Shown here: piece by piece, positions 1-6,363 of the stretch
Position numbering within the stretch: the first letter of the stretch is position 1
Layout of the letters: each line of letters begins with the position of its first letter
Source: Bdellovibrionales bacterium
Lineage (GTDB): Bacteria > Bdellovibrionota > Bacteriovoracia > Bacteriovoracales > Bacteriovoracaceae
Reading direction: 5' to 3'
DNA length: 8,481 bases
Assembly (NCBI GenBank): GCA_005791855.1
Contig: SXUH01000088.1
Location: 1 to 8,481, forward strand
The notes under the pieces: model-generated
What the model was told of the DNA's origin: nothing
Databases searched by the model: none
The model's input: only the letters and a program-made list of their open reading frames with translations
Program-made: the position numbers and the translations under genes

Positions 1-293
1 GCCGGGTTGCCGTCGACCTTCCCCGGGTGGACGTAGGTGATCTTGTTTTCGCTTCCGGCTTCGGAGACGAACTCGGTGGTCTTCACGTTGTTCTCTTCGA
101 ATGCGGCCCCGTCTTTAGCCACGAGCTTGGTCTCGCTGTCACCCTTCACGGCCTTCACGTATTTCTCACCGTCCTTCCCCATGATCTGCAGAGTTTCGTT
201 GCAATCAGTTGTGCTGCCGATGACTTTCCACTCCGGTGCGGAGAAGGCAAAGCTAGGGCTAAGGATGAGGGCGAAGATTAATAAATTTCTCAT
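1..293 (-). CDS. Small exported protein of unknown function (5' part; runs off left edge)
   Basis: The start codon is the ATG at 293-291, with a good AGGAG ribosome binding site at 303-299, five bases upstream. The frame stays open to the window edge, so 97 codons are visible and the C-terminus is missing. The protein begins MRNLLIFALILSPSFAFSA, a classic short signal peptide with probable signal peptidase I cleavage after a small residue near positions 17-19. The mature part is hydrophilic and lysine/glutamate rich, with one visible cysteine (about position 31). I do not recognise the family. It lies downstream of aspC on the same strand, 114 bases away, with its own candidate promoter at the aspC stop codon and a perfect hairpin in its leader. 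Export is well supported; function is unknown. Confidence 0.8.
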   Translation of the reverse strand, partial: MRNLLIFALILSPSFAFSAPEWKVIGSTTDCNETLQIMGKDGEKYVKAVKGDSETKLVAKDGAAFEENNVKTTEFVSEAGSENKITYVHPGKVDGNP

Positions 294-340
294 AAATTCT
301 CCTATGATAAGCCGGGACTGGCCATTCGTGCATGAAGATA

Positions 341-358
341 GCGAAGTGTTCACTTCGC
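341..358 (-). repeat. Perfect 8-bp inverted repeat in the leader of the small exported gene
   Basis: GCGAAGTG, two bases, CACTTCGC form a perfect inverted repeat; as RNA this is a 7-bp stem with a four-base loop. Neither strand has a T-run after it, so it does not look like an intrinsic terminator for aspC. Its place between the candidate promoter and the start codon fits an operator or a leader RNA structure. Confidence 0.5.
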
Positions 359-388
359 GTCTTTATACAGCGAGCCAGAAGGACCTAA

Positions 389-416
389 ATATTATCATTA
401 ATTGCTGTTATTTCAA
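389..416 (-). promoter_or_regulatory. Candidate sigma-70 promoter for the small exported gene
   Basis: Read on the minus strand, TTGAAA (416-411) is followed after 16 bases by TAATAT (394-389), in a locally AT-rich stretch. The -35 box lies in the last codons of aspC and the spacer covers the aspC stop codon. Transcription would start near 382 and give a leader of about 88 bases before the ATG at 293. A second -10-like TATAAA (367-362) has no good -35. This is a motif match only. Confidence 0.4.
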
Positions 417-1601
417 AAGTTCTAAAGCTCTTTTAATTCTCACCACAGCCTCAGTAATCTGCTGCTCTGATAGGGCATAGGACAGACGGATATAATTTGG
501 TGCGCCAAAAGCTCCACCGGGAGTGAGGGCAACGTAGACTTTGTTCAAAATGTACATGCACAAGTCTTTCCCGTCTTTGATGACCGTCTCACCGTCTTTC
601 TTCCCGTAGTAGTACGAGACTTCCGGAAAGAGGTAGAAGGCTCCCCCTGGATTATTGATCTTGGTGTGAGGCACGTCGCTCATGAGCTTGATGAGGAGGT
701 CGCGGCGTTTCTTGAACGCGGCCTGCATCGGCTTCACGGCCGCGTTGTCCGACTTGAGCGCGGCGATGGCCGCGCGCTGGGAGATCGAACTCGCCCCGGA
801 GGTGAACTGGCCCTGGATCTTCACGCAGGCCTTGGCGATCTCGAGCGGAGCGCCCAGGTAGCCGAGGCGCCAGCCCGTCATGGCGTAGCCCTTGGACATC
901 CCGTTCACCGTCACCGTCCTCCCGGCGAGCTCCGGGATCGAGCCGATGGAGAACATCTTCTCGTCGAAGGTGATGTACTCGTAGATCTCGTCGGAGACGA
1001 TGAGCACGTGCGGGTACTTCTTGAAGACCTCGCCCAGGGCCCGGAGCTCCGGCTCCGTGTACATCGAGCCGGTGGGGTTACTCGGGTTGGAGAAGAGGAA
1101 CATCTTCGTCCGCGGCGTGATGGCCTTCTCGAGCTGGGCCGGCGTGATCTTGAAGTCGGACTTGTAGTCGGTCTCGATGGTCACCACCTTGCCCTCGTTG
1201 AGCAGGATCATCTCCGAGTAGCTCACCCCGTACGGCGCCGGGAGGATGACCTCGTCCCCGGGGTTCACAGTGGCCATGACGACGTTGATGACGGACTGCT
1301 TGGCCCCGGTGGAGGCGACGATCTGGGCCGGGGCGTAGGTTAGGTTGTTGTCGCGCTTGAACTTCTGCGAGATGGCCTCGAGGAGCTCCTTGTACCCAGG
1401 GACGGGCGTGTAGTAGGAGAAGTTCTTGTCGATGGACTCCTTGGCCGCGGCCTTCACGAAGTCCGGCGTCGGGAAGTCCGGTTCGCCGAGGCTCATGTTG
1501 ATCACGTCGTGGCCCTTCTCCTTCAGCTCGGTACACAGGCGTGCCATGGCGAGAGTTTCGGATTCGGTCAGCTTCTCTACTCTGTGTGATAAAAAATTCA
1601 T
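408..1601 (-). CDS. aspC: Class I PLP-dependent aminotransferase, aspartate aminotransferase Ib-like, with an altered active-site position
   Basis: A 397-residue fold-type I aminotransferase, normal length for the family. By homology it would transfer the amino group between aspartate and 2-oxoglutarate, or a related pair, in the cytoplasm. Visible hallmarks are SLGEPDF (37-43), the PLP-phosphate-side STGAKQ (97-102), NPSNPTG (172-178), DEIYE (204-208), the Schiff-base lysine K237 in MSKGYAMTGWR, and the substrate-carboxylate arginine R372 in NYIRLSYA. The sequence resembles the Bacteroidetes-type Ib enzymes as I remember them. Oddity: the normal PYWVSY motif reads PYGVSY (122-127), so the tryptophan that stacks on the PLP ring is glycine 125 (codon GGG, 1229-1227). 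The start at 1601 has AGGG about eight bases upstream and matches the family N-terminus. The last 250 bases are clearly less GC-rich than the interior. It lies 66 bases downstream of the nuclease-like gene. Substrate specificity is uncertain because of G125. Confidence 0.88.
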   Translation of the reverse strand: MNFLSHRVEKLTESETLAMARLCTELKEKGHDVINMSLGEPDFPTPDFVKAAAKESIDKNFSYYTPVPGYKELLEAISQKFKRDNNLTYAPAQIVASTGAKQSVINVVMATVNPGDEVILPAPYGVSYSEMILLNEGKVVTIETDYKSDFKITPAQLEKAITPRTKMFLFSNPSNPTGSMYTEPELRALGEVFKKYPHVLIVSDEIYEYITFDEKMFSIGSIPELAGRTVTVNGMSKGYAMTGWRLGYLGAPLEIAKACVKIQGQFTSGASSISQRAAIAALKSDNAAVKPMQAAFKKRRDLLIKLMSDVPHTKINNPGGAFYLFPEVSYYYGKKDGETVIKDGKDLCMYILNKVYVALTPGGAFGAPNYIRLSYALSEQQITEAVVRIKRALELLK

Positions 1602-1667
1602 GCGAAGGTCCCTGGAGAGATTTTAGTCCCCCCAAGGATAACAGAAGTGGATGAAGGAAAGGAAGAG

Positions 1668-2534
1668 TTACTTGAAAGAAACCTTCACCGGGCAGTGGTC
1701 CGAAACGGATTGGAAGGTCGCCCCGAGGTCCTGCGGAAGGGACGGTCGGCACTGGCGTTTCGCGCAGTGTGCGGCCACGCCCACCATCTCGATCTGGGAG
1801 ACGTGGCGGTCCTGGAGGATCACGTGGTCGAGGATGGACGGCTGGAACTCCGGCCCGCCCAGGGTCCCCTGCCAGTAGTTCGTGCAGGCGATGTTCTCCG
1901 TCGCCGCCCGGAGGCGGGAGGAGCTGAGGAAGTCTTCGAAGCGGACGTAGTCTTCGTTCTTCGAGATGTAGCCCGTGGTATTGAAGTCCCCGAGGAGGAT
2001 GAGGTTCTGCCGCTCGAGGGCCTTGGAGAGGCGCTTCAGCATCTCGTACTGCTGCCAGCGGACGGCCACGGAGCGCTCGTCACTCCCCGCCTTCAGGTGG
2101 ACCACGCCGAAGACGAAGGGGACGCGGGACTGGATGTGCTCGAGGCCCACGAGCATGACGGGCCTGAGGTTCCCGCAGGCGCCGGAGTTCCCACCGGTGA
2201 AGCTCCGGTCCTCGTTCTTCGAGAGGAACTTGAAGACCCGCGGGTTGTAGACGACGCCGAGGTTCTGCTTCCCGAACCCGCCGCAGGTCGAGAGGACGAT
2301 CTCGTACCCCGGGAGCACGGACTTGATCAGCCGCTCGAACTCGGGGACGTCGACGACTTCTTCGAAGGCCATGACGTCGCTCTGGACGTTCCGGATGACC
2401 TTCGCCAGCTCCTGGATGTTGGTCGGGCCCGCGCCGCTGTCGTCGTCGAAGTTTCTGATGTTGTACGTGGTGACGCTCCAGCGGGCCCAGGTCGTGGTGC
2501 TCAGGAGGAGGAGGAAGAGGAACGAGAACTTCAT
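1668..2534 (-). CDS. Secreted endonuclease/exonuclease/phosphatase-fold hydrolase
   Basis: A 288-residue protein of the DNase I-like EEP superfamily: metal-dependent phosphodiesterases that cut nucleic acids or remove phosphates from lipids or sugars. Family motifs appear in order: TYNIRNF with N25, the metal-binding glutamate in AFEEV (E58/E59), GVVHLKAG with H146, LLGDFNTTG with D183 and N185, ILDHVIL (D236), and the terminal SDHCPV (D279, H280). The N-terminus MKFSFLFLLLLSTTTWA is a signal peptide, and the mature protein has six cysteines, consistent with an oxidising compartment and disulfides. I chose the ATG at 2534. An in-frame ATG three codons upstream (2543) is possible but puts MCL before the usual positively charged start, and a GGA sits eight bases before the chosen ATG. 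It is 97 bases after the HIT gene, so it may be read from the def operon or its own promoter. DNA as substrate is an inference. Confidence 0.87.
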   Translation of the reverse strand: MKFSFLFLLLLSTTTWARWSVTTYNIRNFDDDSGAGPTNIQELAKVIRNVQSDVMAFEEVVDVPEFERLIKSVLPGYEIVLSTCGGFGKQNLGVVYNPRVFKFLSKNEDRSFTGGNSGACGNLRPVMLVGLEHIQSRVPFVFGVVHLKAGSDERSVAVRWQQYEMLKRLSKALERQNLILLGDFNTTGYISKNEDYVRFEDFLSSSRLRAATENIACTNYWQGTLGGPEFQPSILDHVILQDRHVSQIEMVGVAAHCAKRQCRPSLPQDLGATFQSVSDHCPVKVSFK

Positions 2535-2631
2535 TAAACACATCCATGTAAAAGAGTTTCTGCCTCAACTATTGAAGGACGCCCGGCGTGCGAATGGCAA
2601 TCTTTATTTGATGATACTTTCTGACTTAACC

Positions 2632-3060
2632 TTATTCTAACACTTGCTTCACCATGGCAACGAGCCGGTCCCTCTCTTCGGGAGTCACTTTGGCTCCATC
2701 GAAGCGGTCCATCTGAAGCCACGGCGGGCGTTTGAAGTCCGGGTCGTCTCCGTAGCGCGGGAAGAAGTGCCAGTGGATGTGCTCCACCACGTTCCCGAGG
2801 CTGCACAGGTTCATCTTCTTCGGAGTGAAGACTCGCTGGATGGCTTCGGACGATCTCATCATCTCCGCGAAGACCCCTTCCCGCTTCGGAGACGGGACGT
2901 CGGTCATCTCCCGGTAGTGGTCCTTCGTCACGAGCACGCAGTACCCGCGGTAGAACTGGTGCTCCCCGAGGAGCAGGTAGCTGTGCTCGAATTCCTTGAT
3001 GAGGTAGGGGTACTCGTTCCGTCGGAGCAACTCGACGCGGTCGCAGAGGAGGCAGGTCAT
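2632..3060 (-). CDS. HIT-domain nucleotide hydrolase/transferase
   Basis: A 142-residue histidine-triad protein. The active-site signature is EHIHWHFFPR, with H94, H96 and H98; in the family the middle or last histidine attacks the alpha-phosphate of AMP-linked substrates (AMP-lysine, ApnA, adenylated nucleotides). The preceding NLCSLGNVV is also typical. A CLLC pair at residues 3-6 resembles the N-terminal half of the zinc site of some HIT proteins. Length and layout fit the Hint/Fhit-like branch; the exact substrate cannot be read from sequence. The ATG at 3060 has AAGGAA about five bases upstream, overlapping the end of the oxygenase gene (stop at 3071-3069). It is the last of four tightly spaced genes starting at def. 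Confidence 0.9.
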   Translation of the reverse strand: MTCLLCDRVELLRRNEYPYLIKEFEHSYLLLGEHQFYRGYCVLVTKDHYREMTDVPSPKREGVFAEMMRSSEAIQRVFTPKKMNLCSLGNVVEHIHWHFFPRYGDDPDFKRPPWLQMDRFDGAKVTPEERDRLVAMVKQVLE

Positions 3061-3068
3061 GGGTTTCC

Positions 3069-3665
3069 TTAAGAGAGGGTCTTATCGTGGAACCAGCCGG
3101 TGAGGCTCCGGCGCTCCTTCCCGGCGAGCCTCACCTCGTGGGGAAACTCCTCGCTCAAGAAACAGACGAAGGAGCCGGGCCGCGGTTCCACTTCCCGGAG
3201 GACCTCTCCCGCTTGATTATAGAGAAGGAGTTCTCCGCCGTCACCCTTTTCCCAGCTCCGGTGGAGGTAGAAGACGAACGAGAGAACGCGGCTGGAGGTT
3301 TTCTCGAAGCGGTCCGAGTGCTTCCGGTAGAAGGACCCCGGCGGGTAGAGTGCCAGGTGGCACTCGTAGTCCTTGAGGCCGAGGTAGAACTTCTCGTTGA
3401 GGAGGTCCCGGAGCTCGGAGAGCGAAGCGCCGACCGCTCCGAACTCCGCCGGCAGGTCGCGCGGGTCGAGCCACAGAGTCAGGTCTCCCCGGATGGAGGC
3501 TTCGCGCCGCTGGCTTCCCGCGGGGCCCACCTTCGCTTCTTTGAAGCGGGCCCGGTTGGCGTCGAAGTACCCCCCGATCTTCTCCAGGACACCGGCGCTC
3601 AACACCGGCTGCTGGCTCCAGCCCTGATCCCGGAGGTCGGTGAGGATGGCGTCGAGCTCCAGCAT
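3069..3665 (-). CDS. 2OG-Fe(II) oxygenase of the prolyl-hydroxylase (EGL-9/PPHD-like) type
   Basis: A 198-residue Fe(II)/2-oxoglutarate-dependent oxygenase. The iron-binding triad is visible: H116 and D118 in YRKHSDRF, and H176 in EEFPHEV; the 2-oxoglutarate arginine is R186 in RRSLTGWF. The intervening core, with LALYPPGSFYRKH, VLSFVFYLHRSW, GDGGELLLY and EPRPGSFVCFLSEEFPHEV, is the layout of the COG3751/P4Hc group, which includes the Pseudomonas enzyme that hydroxylates a proline of EF-Tu. That makes a translation factor or ribosomal protein a plausible substrate; this is inference. The ATG at 3665 lies two bases after the stop of the MATE gene. Its GGGGAG ribosome binding site (3677-3672) is inside the upstream gene, so translation is probably coupled. 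The first 110 residues are less conserved and I see no separate domain in them. Confidence 0.88.
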   Translation of the reverse strand: MLELDAILTDLRDQGWSQQPVLSAGVLEKIGGYFDANRARFKEAKVGPAGSQRREASIRGDLTLWLDPRDLPAEFGAVGASLSELRDLLNEKFYLGLKDYECHLALYPPGSFYRKHSDRFEKTSSRVLSFVFYLHRSWEKGDGGELLLYNQAGEVLREVEPRPGSFVCFLSEEFPHEVRLAGKERRSLTGWFHDKTLS

Positions 3666-3667
3666 CC

Positions 3668-4987
3668 CTAGCTCCCCGTCGCGACGAGGCTCTTCATCTT
3701 CTTCTTCAGGATGAATCCGAGCATGAGGGCGACGGCCGCGAGAGAGAGGGCGAGGCCGATCCAGAAGCCCTGGGCCTCGAGGTCGGTGTGGAAGCCGAGG
3801 TAGTACCCCAGGGGGATCCCGATGACCCAGTAGCCGATGAAGATCGCCACGGTGGACGCCCGCGTGACGTTCAGTCCCCGGAGGATCCCCGCGAGTGTCA
3901 CCTGGGCGCCGTCGAAGAGCTGGAAGCACGCAACCCAGAAGAGAAGCTTCTTCGCCCACTCCAGGACGAGTTCGTCGCTCGTGTACAGGGACATGATCGC
4001 GTGGGGGAAGAGGTAGAAGCACAGGCCCATGATGAGGGTCGAGCAGAGGGAGGCGAAGAGGCTCACCTGGCCGTAGATCGAAACGTTGTGGATGTTCTTC
4101 TCGCCGTAGGCGTGGCCCACCTTCACGCCGACGGCGGCGGCGATGGACATGGGGACCATGAACGCCAGGGAGCCGATGTTCAGGGCGAGGTTGTTGGCGG
4201 CCGTCTGCACCTCGGCGAACTTCCCGACGAAGAGGGTGACCGAGCAGAAGGCCATGATCTCGAGGAAGAGGGCGCAGGTGATGGGCGCGCCGAGCTTCAC
4301 CAGGTCCGTCATGAAGTCCCAGCGGATCTCCCTCGGAGCCTTCCAGCTCCGGTAGGTGATCGCGAAGAGGCACAGGCCCATGAAGACCCGGACCCCGAAG
4401 CTCGCCCAGGCCAGGCCCGCCTCCTCGAGCCTCGGCATGCCGTACTCTCCGAAGACGAAGGCGTAGTTGAAGAAGAGGTTCACGCCGACGGCGGCGAGGG
4501 CGATGAAGTTCGCGGCGAAGGTCTTCTCCTCCGACTGGAAGAACTCCTTCATCCCCTGGTAGAGACACAGGCCGAAGGCGGAGAAGCTCGTGATGACGAG
4601 GTACTCTTCGATGATCCGGGTGAGGGCCGGGCCGTAGTCCAGGACGGGGAGGAGCCAGATGCTCAGGTACGTCAGGACGAAGGAAACCAGGGAGACGAAG
4701 AACGAGTACAGGAGGATGGTCCAGAAGTACGCCTCCGGACCCTCCCCCTTCCCGCGCTTCTGCGCGAGCAGCGGGGAGATGGCGAACTGCAGGCCCAGGA
4801 GGGAGATCATGATCGGGTTGGCGATGGAGATCGCAAGGCCGATGGCCGCGAGGCACTCCCGGGAGTACCTCCCGGCGATGATCATGTCTCCGGTTCCGAT
4901 GAGCATGATCCCCAGGTGGCCGAAGATGATCGGAAGGGAGAAGACCAGGATCTGCTTCAGGGCCGCCGGTCGCTGGAGGCTCGTCAC
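3668..4987 (-). CDS. MATE-family multidrug/cation efflux transporter (NorM-like)
   Basis: A 439-residue inner-membrane protein with about twelve hydrophobic segments, the standard size for MATE antiporters that expel cationic drugs in exchange for Na+ or H+. Family features include the N-terminal LPIIFGHLGIMLIGTGDMIIAGR segment, the first-half QFAISPLLAQKRG loop, NLFFNYAFVFG, and the C-terminal-half FDGAQVTLAGILRGLN, typical of NorM-like members. The start is a GTG at 4987-4985, three bases after the def stop codon (4993-4991). The upstream sequence has only a weak GAG, so expression probably depends on translational coupling to def. The downstream oxygenase starts two bases after its stop. 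The actual exported substrate is unknown. GC content is uniformly high through the gene, unlike the ends of def and aspC. Confidence 0.92.
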   Translation of the reverse strand: MTSLQRPAALKQILVFSLPIIFGHLGIMLIGTGDMIIAGRYSRECLAAIGLAISIANPIMISLLGLQFAISPLLAQKRGKGEGPEAYFWTILLYSFFVSLVSFVLTYLSIWLLPVLDYGPALTRIIEEYLVITSFSAFGLCLYQGMKEFFQSEEKTFAANFIALAAVGVNLFFNYAFVFGEYGMPRLEEAGLAWASFGVRVFMGLCLFAITYRSWKAPREIRWDFMTDLVKLGAPITCALFLEIMAFCSVTLFVGKFAEVQTAANNLALNIGSLAFMVPMSIAAAVGVKVGHAYGEKNIHNVSIYGQVSLFASLCSTLIMGLCFYLFPHAIMSLYTSDELVLEWAKKLLFWVACFQLFDGAQVTLAGILRGLNVTRASTVAIFIGYWVIGIPLGYYLGFHTDLEAQGFWIGLALSLAAVALMLGFILKKKMKSLVATGS

Positions 4988-4990
4988 GGC

Positions 4991-5530
4991 TTACTCAATG
5001 GTTCGTTCCTGGATGAAGGTCTCGAACTCTTCCTGGAACGAGAGGAGCTTGCTGTCCTTGATCCGGTCGACGTAGAGGATGCCCTGGAGGTGGTCGAGCT
5101 CGTGCTGGACGACGGTGGCGAGGAAGCCCTCGGCGACGAGCCTCTGGGGCCGCCCCTTCTCGTCGAGGTAGGTCACCTCGATCTTCCGGGGCCTCTCCAC
5201 GTAGCCCCGCAGGCCGGGGACGGAGAGGCACCCCTCCCAGAACCCCTGCAGCTCCGCCGAGAGGTCCCGGATCACCGGGTTGACGAAGGTGGTGAGGGGA
5301 AGGTTGAGCTCCTCGCCGTAGCGGTTCATCCCCGCGAGCTCGATCAGCGCGACCTGCGAATCCACGCCGATCTGGGGGGCGGCGATGCCGATGCCCCCGT
5401 AGTGGTCCATGGAATCCTTCAGGTCGATTAGTAATTGAGAAAACCAGTCGGATGAGATATCCTCTGGCCGCAGCTCCTTCGCCTTCTGTCTCAGGACGGG
5501 GTTCCCCATCTTGCAAATTGGTCGGATCAT
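4991..5530 (-). CDS. def: Peptide deformylase
   Basis: A 179-residue enzyme that removes the formyl group from the initiator methionine of new proteins as they leave the ribosome. All three family motifs are present: GIGIAAPQ (46-53), EGCLS (99-103) with metal ligand C101, and QHELDH (142-147) with ligands H143 and H147 and catalytic E144. The length is normal. The frame extends upstream, but the ATG at 5530 is preceded by AAAGGAAATTT, giving a ribosome binding site about six bases away, and the protein then begins MIRPICKMGNPVLR as in the family. It is the first gene of the run def, MATE, oxygenase, HIT and is divergent from an exported-protein gene 79 bases away. The first 130 bases use more A/T-ending codons than the rest. 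In many bacteria def sits next to fmt; no fmt is in this window. Confidence 0.96.
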   Translation of the reverse strand: MIRPICKMGNPVLRQKAKELRPEDISSDWFSQLLIDLKDSMDHYGGIGIAAPQIGVDSQVALIELAGMNRYGEELNLPLTTFVNPVIRDLSAELQGFWEGCLSVPGLRGYVERPRKIEVTYLDEKGRPQRLVAEGFLATVVQHELDHLQGILYVDRIKDSKLLSFQEEFETFIQERTIE

Positions 5531-5609
5531 AAATTTCCTTTGGCAGATGGTAGCACACTCGGAAGGTTTTAGCTTATGTTTGCTGCGGGGATCACCGAAA
5601 AGTTTGCAC
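5531..5609. promoter_or_regulatory. Divergent intergenic region between def and an exported-protein gene
   Basis: These 79 bases must hold the promoter of the four-gene def run and that of the plus-strand gene. I could not find a convincing -35/-10 pair on either strand: the AT-rich patch TTTTAGCTTATGTTT (about 5566-5580) is the likeliest -10 area, but no -35 with proper spacing accompanies it. The region is too short for another gene. Confidence 0.4.
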
Positions 5610-6347
5610 ATGAAATTCTCACCGCTCTCCCTCGTCTTCCTCCTGCTCTGCTGTCTCGGGCCCGGCCTCGCGGCGGCGAAGACCGTCGAACAAAAGACCA
5701 TGTACTTCAAGATCGACACCGGCGACCTCATGGCCGGGAACGTCCACTACTACTTCGTCACCGGAACCCCGGACGACCTCTACAAGTCCATCCCGGAGGT
5801 CTTCGAGCTCGTCCCGCTCCCGCTCCTGCGGGAGAAGGGCGTGGAGATCGCACTCCTAAAATCCGTCTTCGTCATGGAGCGGGTGGTGGGCTTCTTCGAC
5901 CACGAACACATGACCAACGAGAAGTTCGTTGCCCACAGCCTGGCCCCCCAGTCGGTGCGGAAGGCGGGGCCCGTCTACAAGGTGTCGAAGCCCGGGGCCG
6001 ACGGCTACACCTACGACCTGCGCTCGTACTTCGACTCCGACGACATCAGCACCCTCCCCCAGTCGAAGGTCAGCAAGATCATCGCGACGTCGAAGAAGCT
6101 CGACGTCATCGCCCAGGGAGCCTCGGCTACGGTGGTCAACGAGTACAGCAACTTCTCCAGGCACCTGCGGGGCGGGACGAGTGTCACGTCGTACATGTCG
6201 CTGAAGGATAACAAGACGCTGGTGGTTCACTACAAGATGATGATTGTAAAGACGGCCTTCGCTCAGAGAAAGACTCTCGAGGAAAGCTTCCTGTCCGAGC
6301 TCCTCGCGCTGAAGCGCCAGACAGAAAGTTTTCCGTCGACCCGCTAG
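5610..6347 (+). CDS. Exported protein of unknown function, 245 residues
   Basis: I do not recognise a named family. The N-terminus MKFSPLSLVFLLLCCLGPGLAAA is a clear signal peptide with an AAA cleavage site near residue 23; the two cysteines lie in its hydrophobic core and there is no lipobox, so a soluble periplasmic or secreted protein is expected. The mature part has no cysteine, no further membrane segment and no repeat, and mixes predicted strands and helices. A START-like lipid-binding fold would be compatible (long C-terminal helix after a strand containing LVVHYKMM), but this is only an impression. I chose the ATG at 5610 because the signal peptide starts there; the ribosome binding site is poor (a purine stretch GAAAAG 8-13 bases upstream), and an in-frame TTG two codons earlier is possible. 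Longer upstream extensions would overlap def. It converges with the HPF gene, the stop codons being seven bases apart. Confidence 0.82.
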   Translation: MKFSPLSLVFLLLCCLGPGLAAAKTVEQKTMYFKIDTGDLMAGNVHYYFVTGTPDDLYKSIPEVFELVPLPLLREKGVEIALLKSVFVMERVVGFFDHEHMTNEKFVAHSLAPQSVRKAGPVYKVSKPGADGYTYDLRSYFDSDDISTLPQSKVSKIIATSKKLDVIAQGASATVVNEYSNFSRHLRGGTSVTSYMSLKDNKTLVVHYKMMIVKTAFAQRKTLEESFLSELLALKRQTESFPSTR

Positions 6348-6363
6348 GCGCCGCCTAGGCGGC
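6344..6363. repeat. Overlapping palindromes spanning both convergent stop codons
   Basis: CTAGGC-GCC-GCCTAG (6344-6358) is an inverted repeat whose left arm holds the TAG stop of the plus-strand gene (6345-6347) and whose right arm holds, on the other strand, the TAG stop of the HPF gene (6357-6355). It overlaps a perfect 14-bp palindrome GCCGCCTAGGCGGC (6350-6363). No T-run follows on either side, so it is not a standard intrinsic terminator, although a GC-rich hairpin here could still slow polymerase from both sides. Confidence 0.5.

Noticed and set aside
1647..2537. 296-codon open frame on the plus strand opposite the EEP hydrolase
   Set aside because: Antisense shadow; biased composition and no domain, whereas the minus strand holds the full EEP motif set.
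2580..2592. GACGCCCGGCGTGCG palindrome between HIT and EEP genes as a terminator
   Set aside because: Five-base arms with a one-base loop cannot form a stable hairpin, and no T-run follows.
2601..2629. TTAAGT-N17-TAAAGA as a promoter for the EEP gene (minus strand)
   Set aside because: Only three of six matches in each box; spacing is right but too weak to call.
3788..5431. 547-codon open frame on the plus strand opposite the MATE and def genes
   Set aside because: Its product is low-complexity, E/D/G/R/V-rich sequence typical of the antisense of GC-rich genes, while the minus-strand genes carry intact family motifs.
5531..5731. 67-codon N-terminal extension of def
   Set aside because: It would overlap the signal peptide of the divergent gene, has no family match, and the ATG at 5530 has a proper ribosome binding site.
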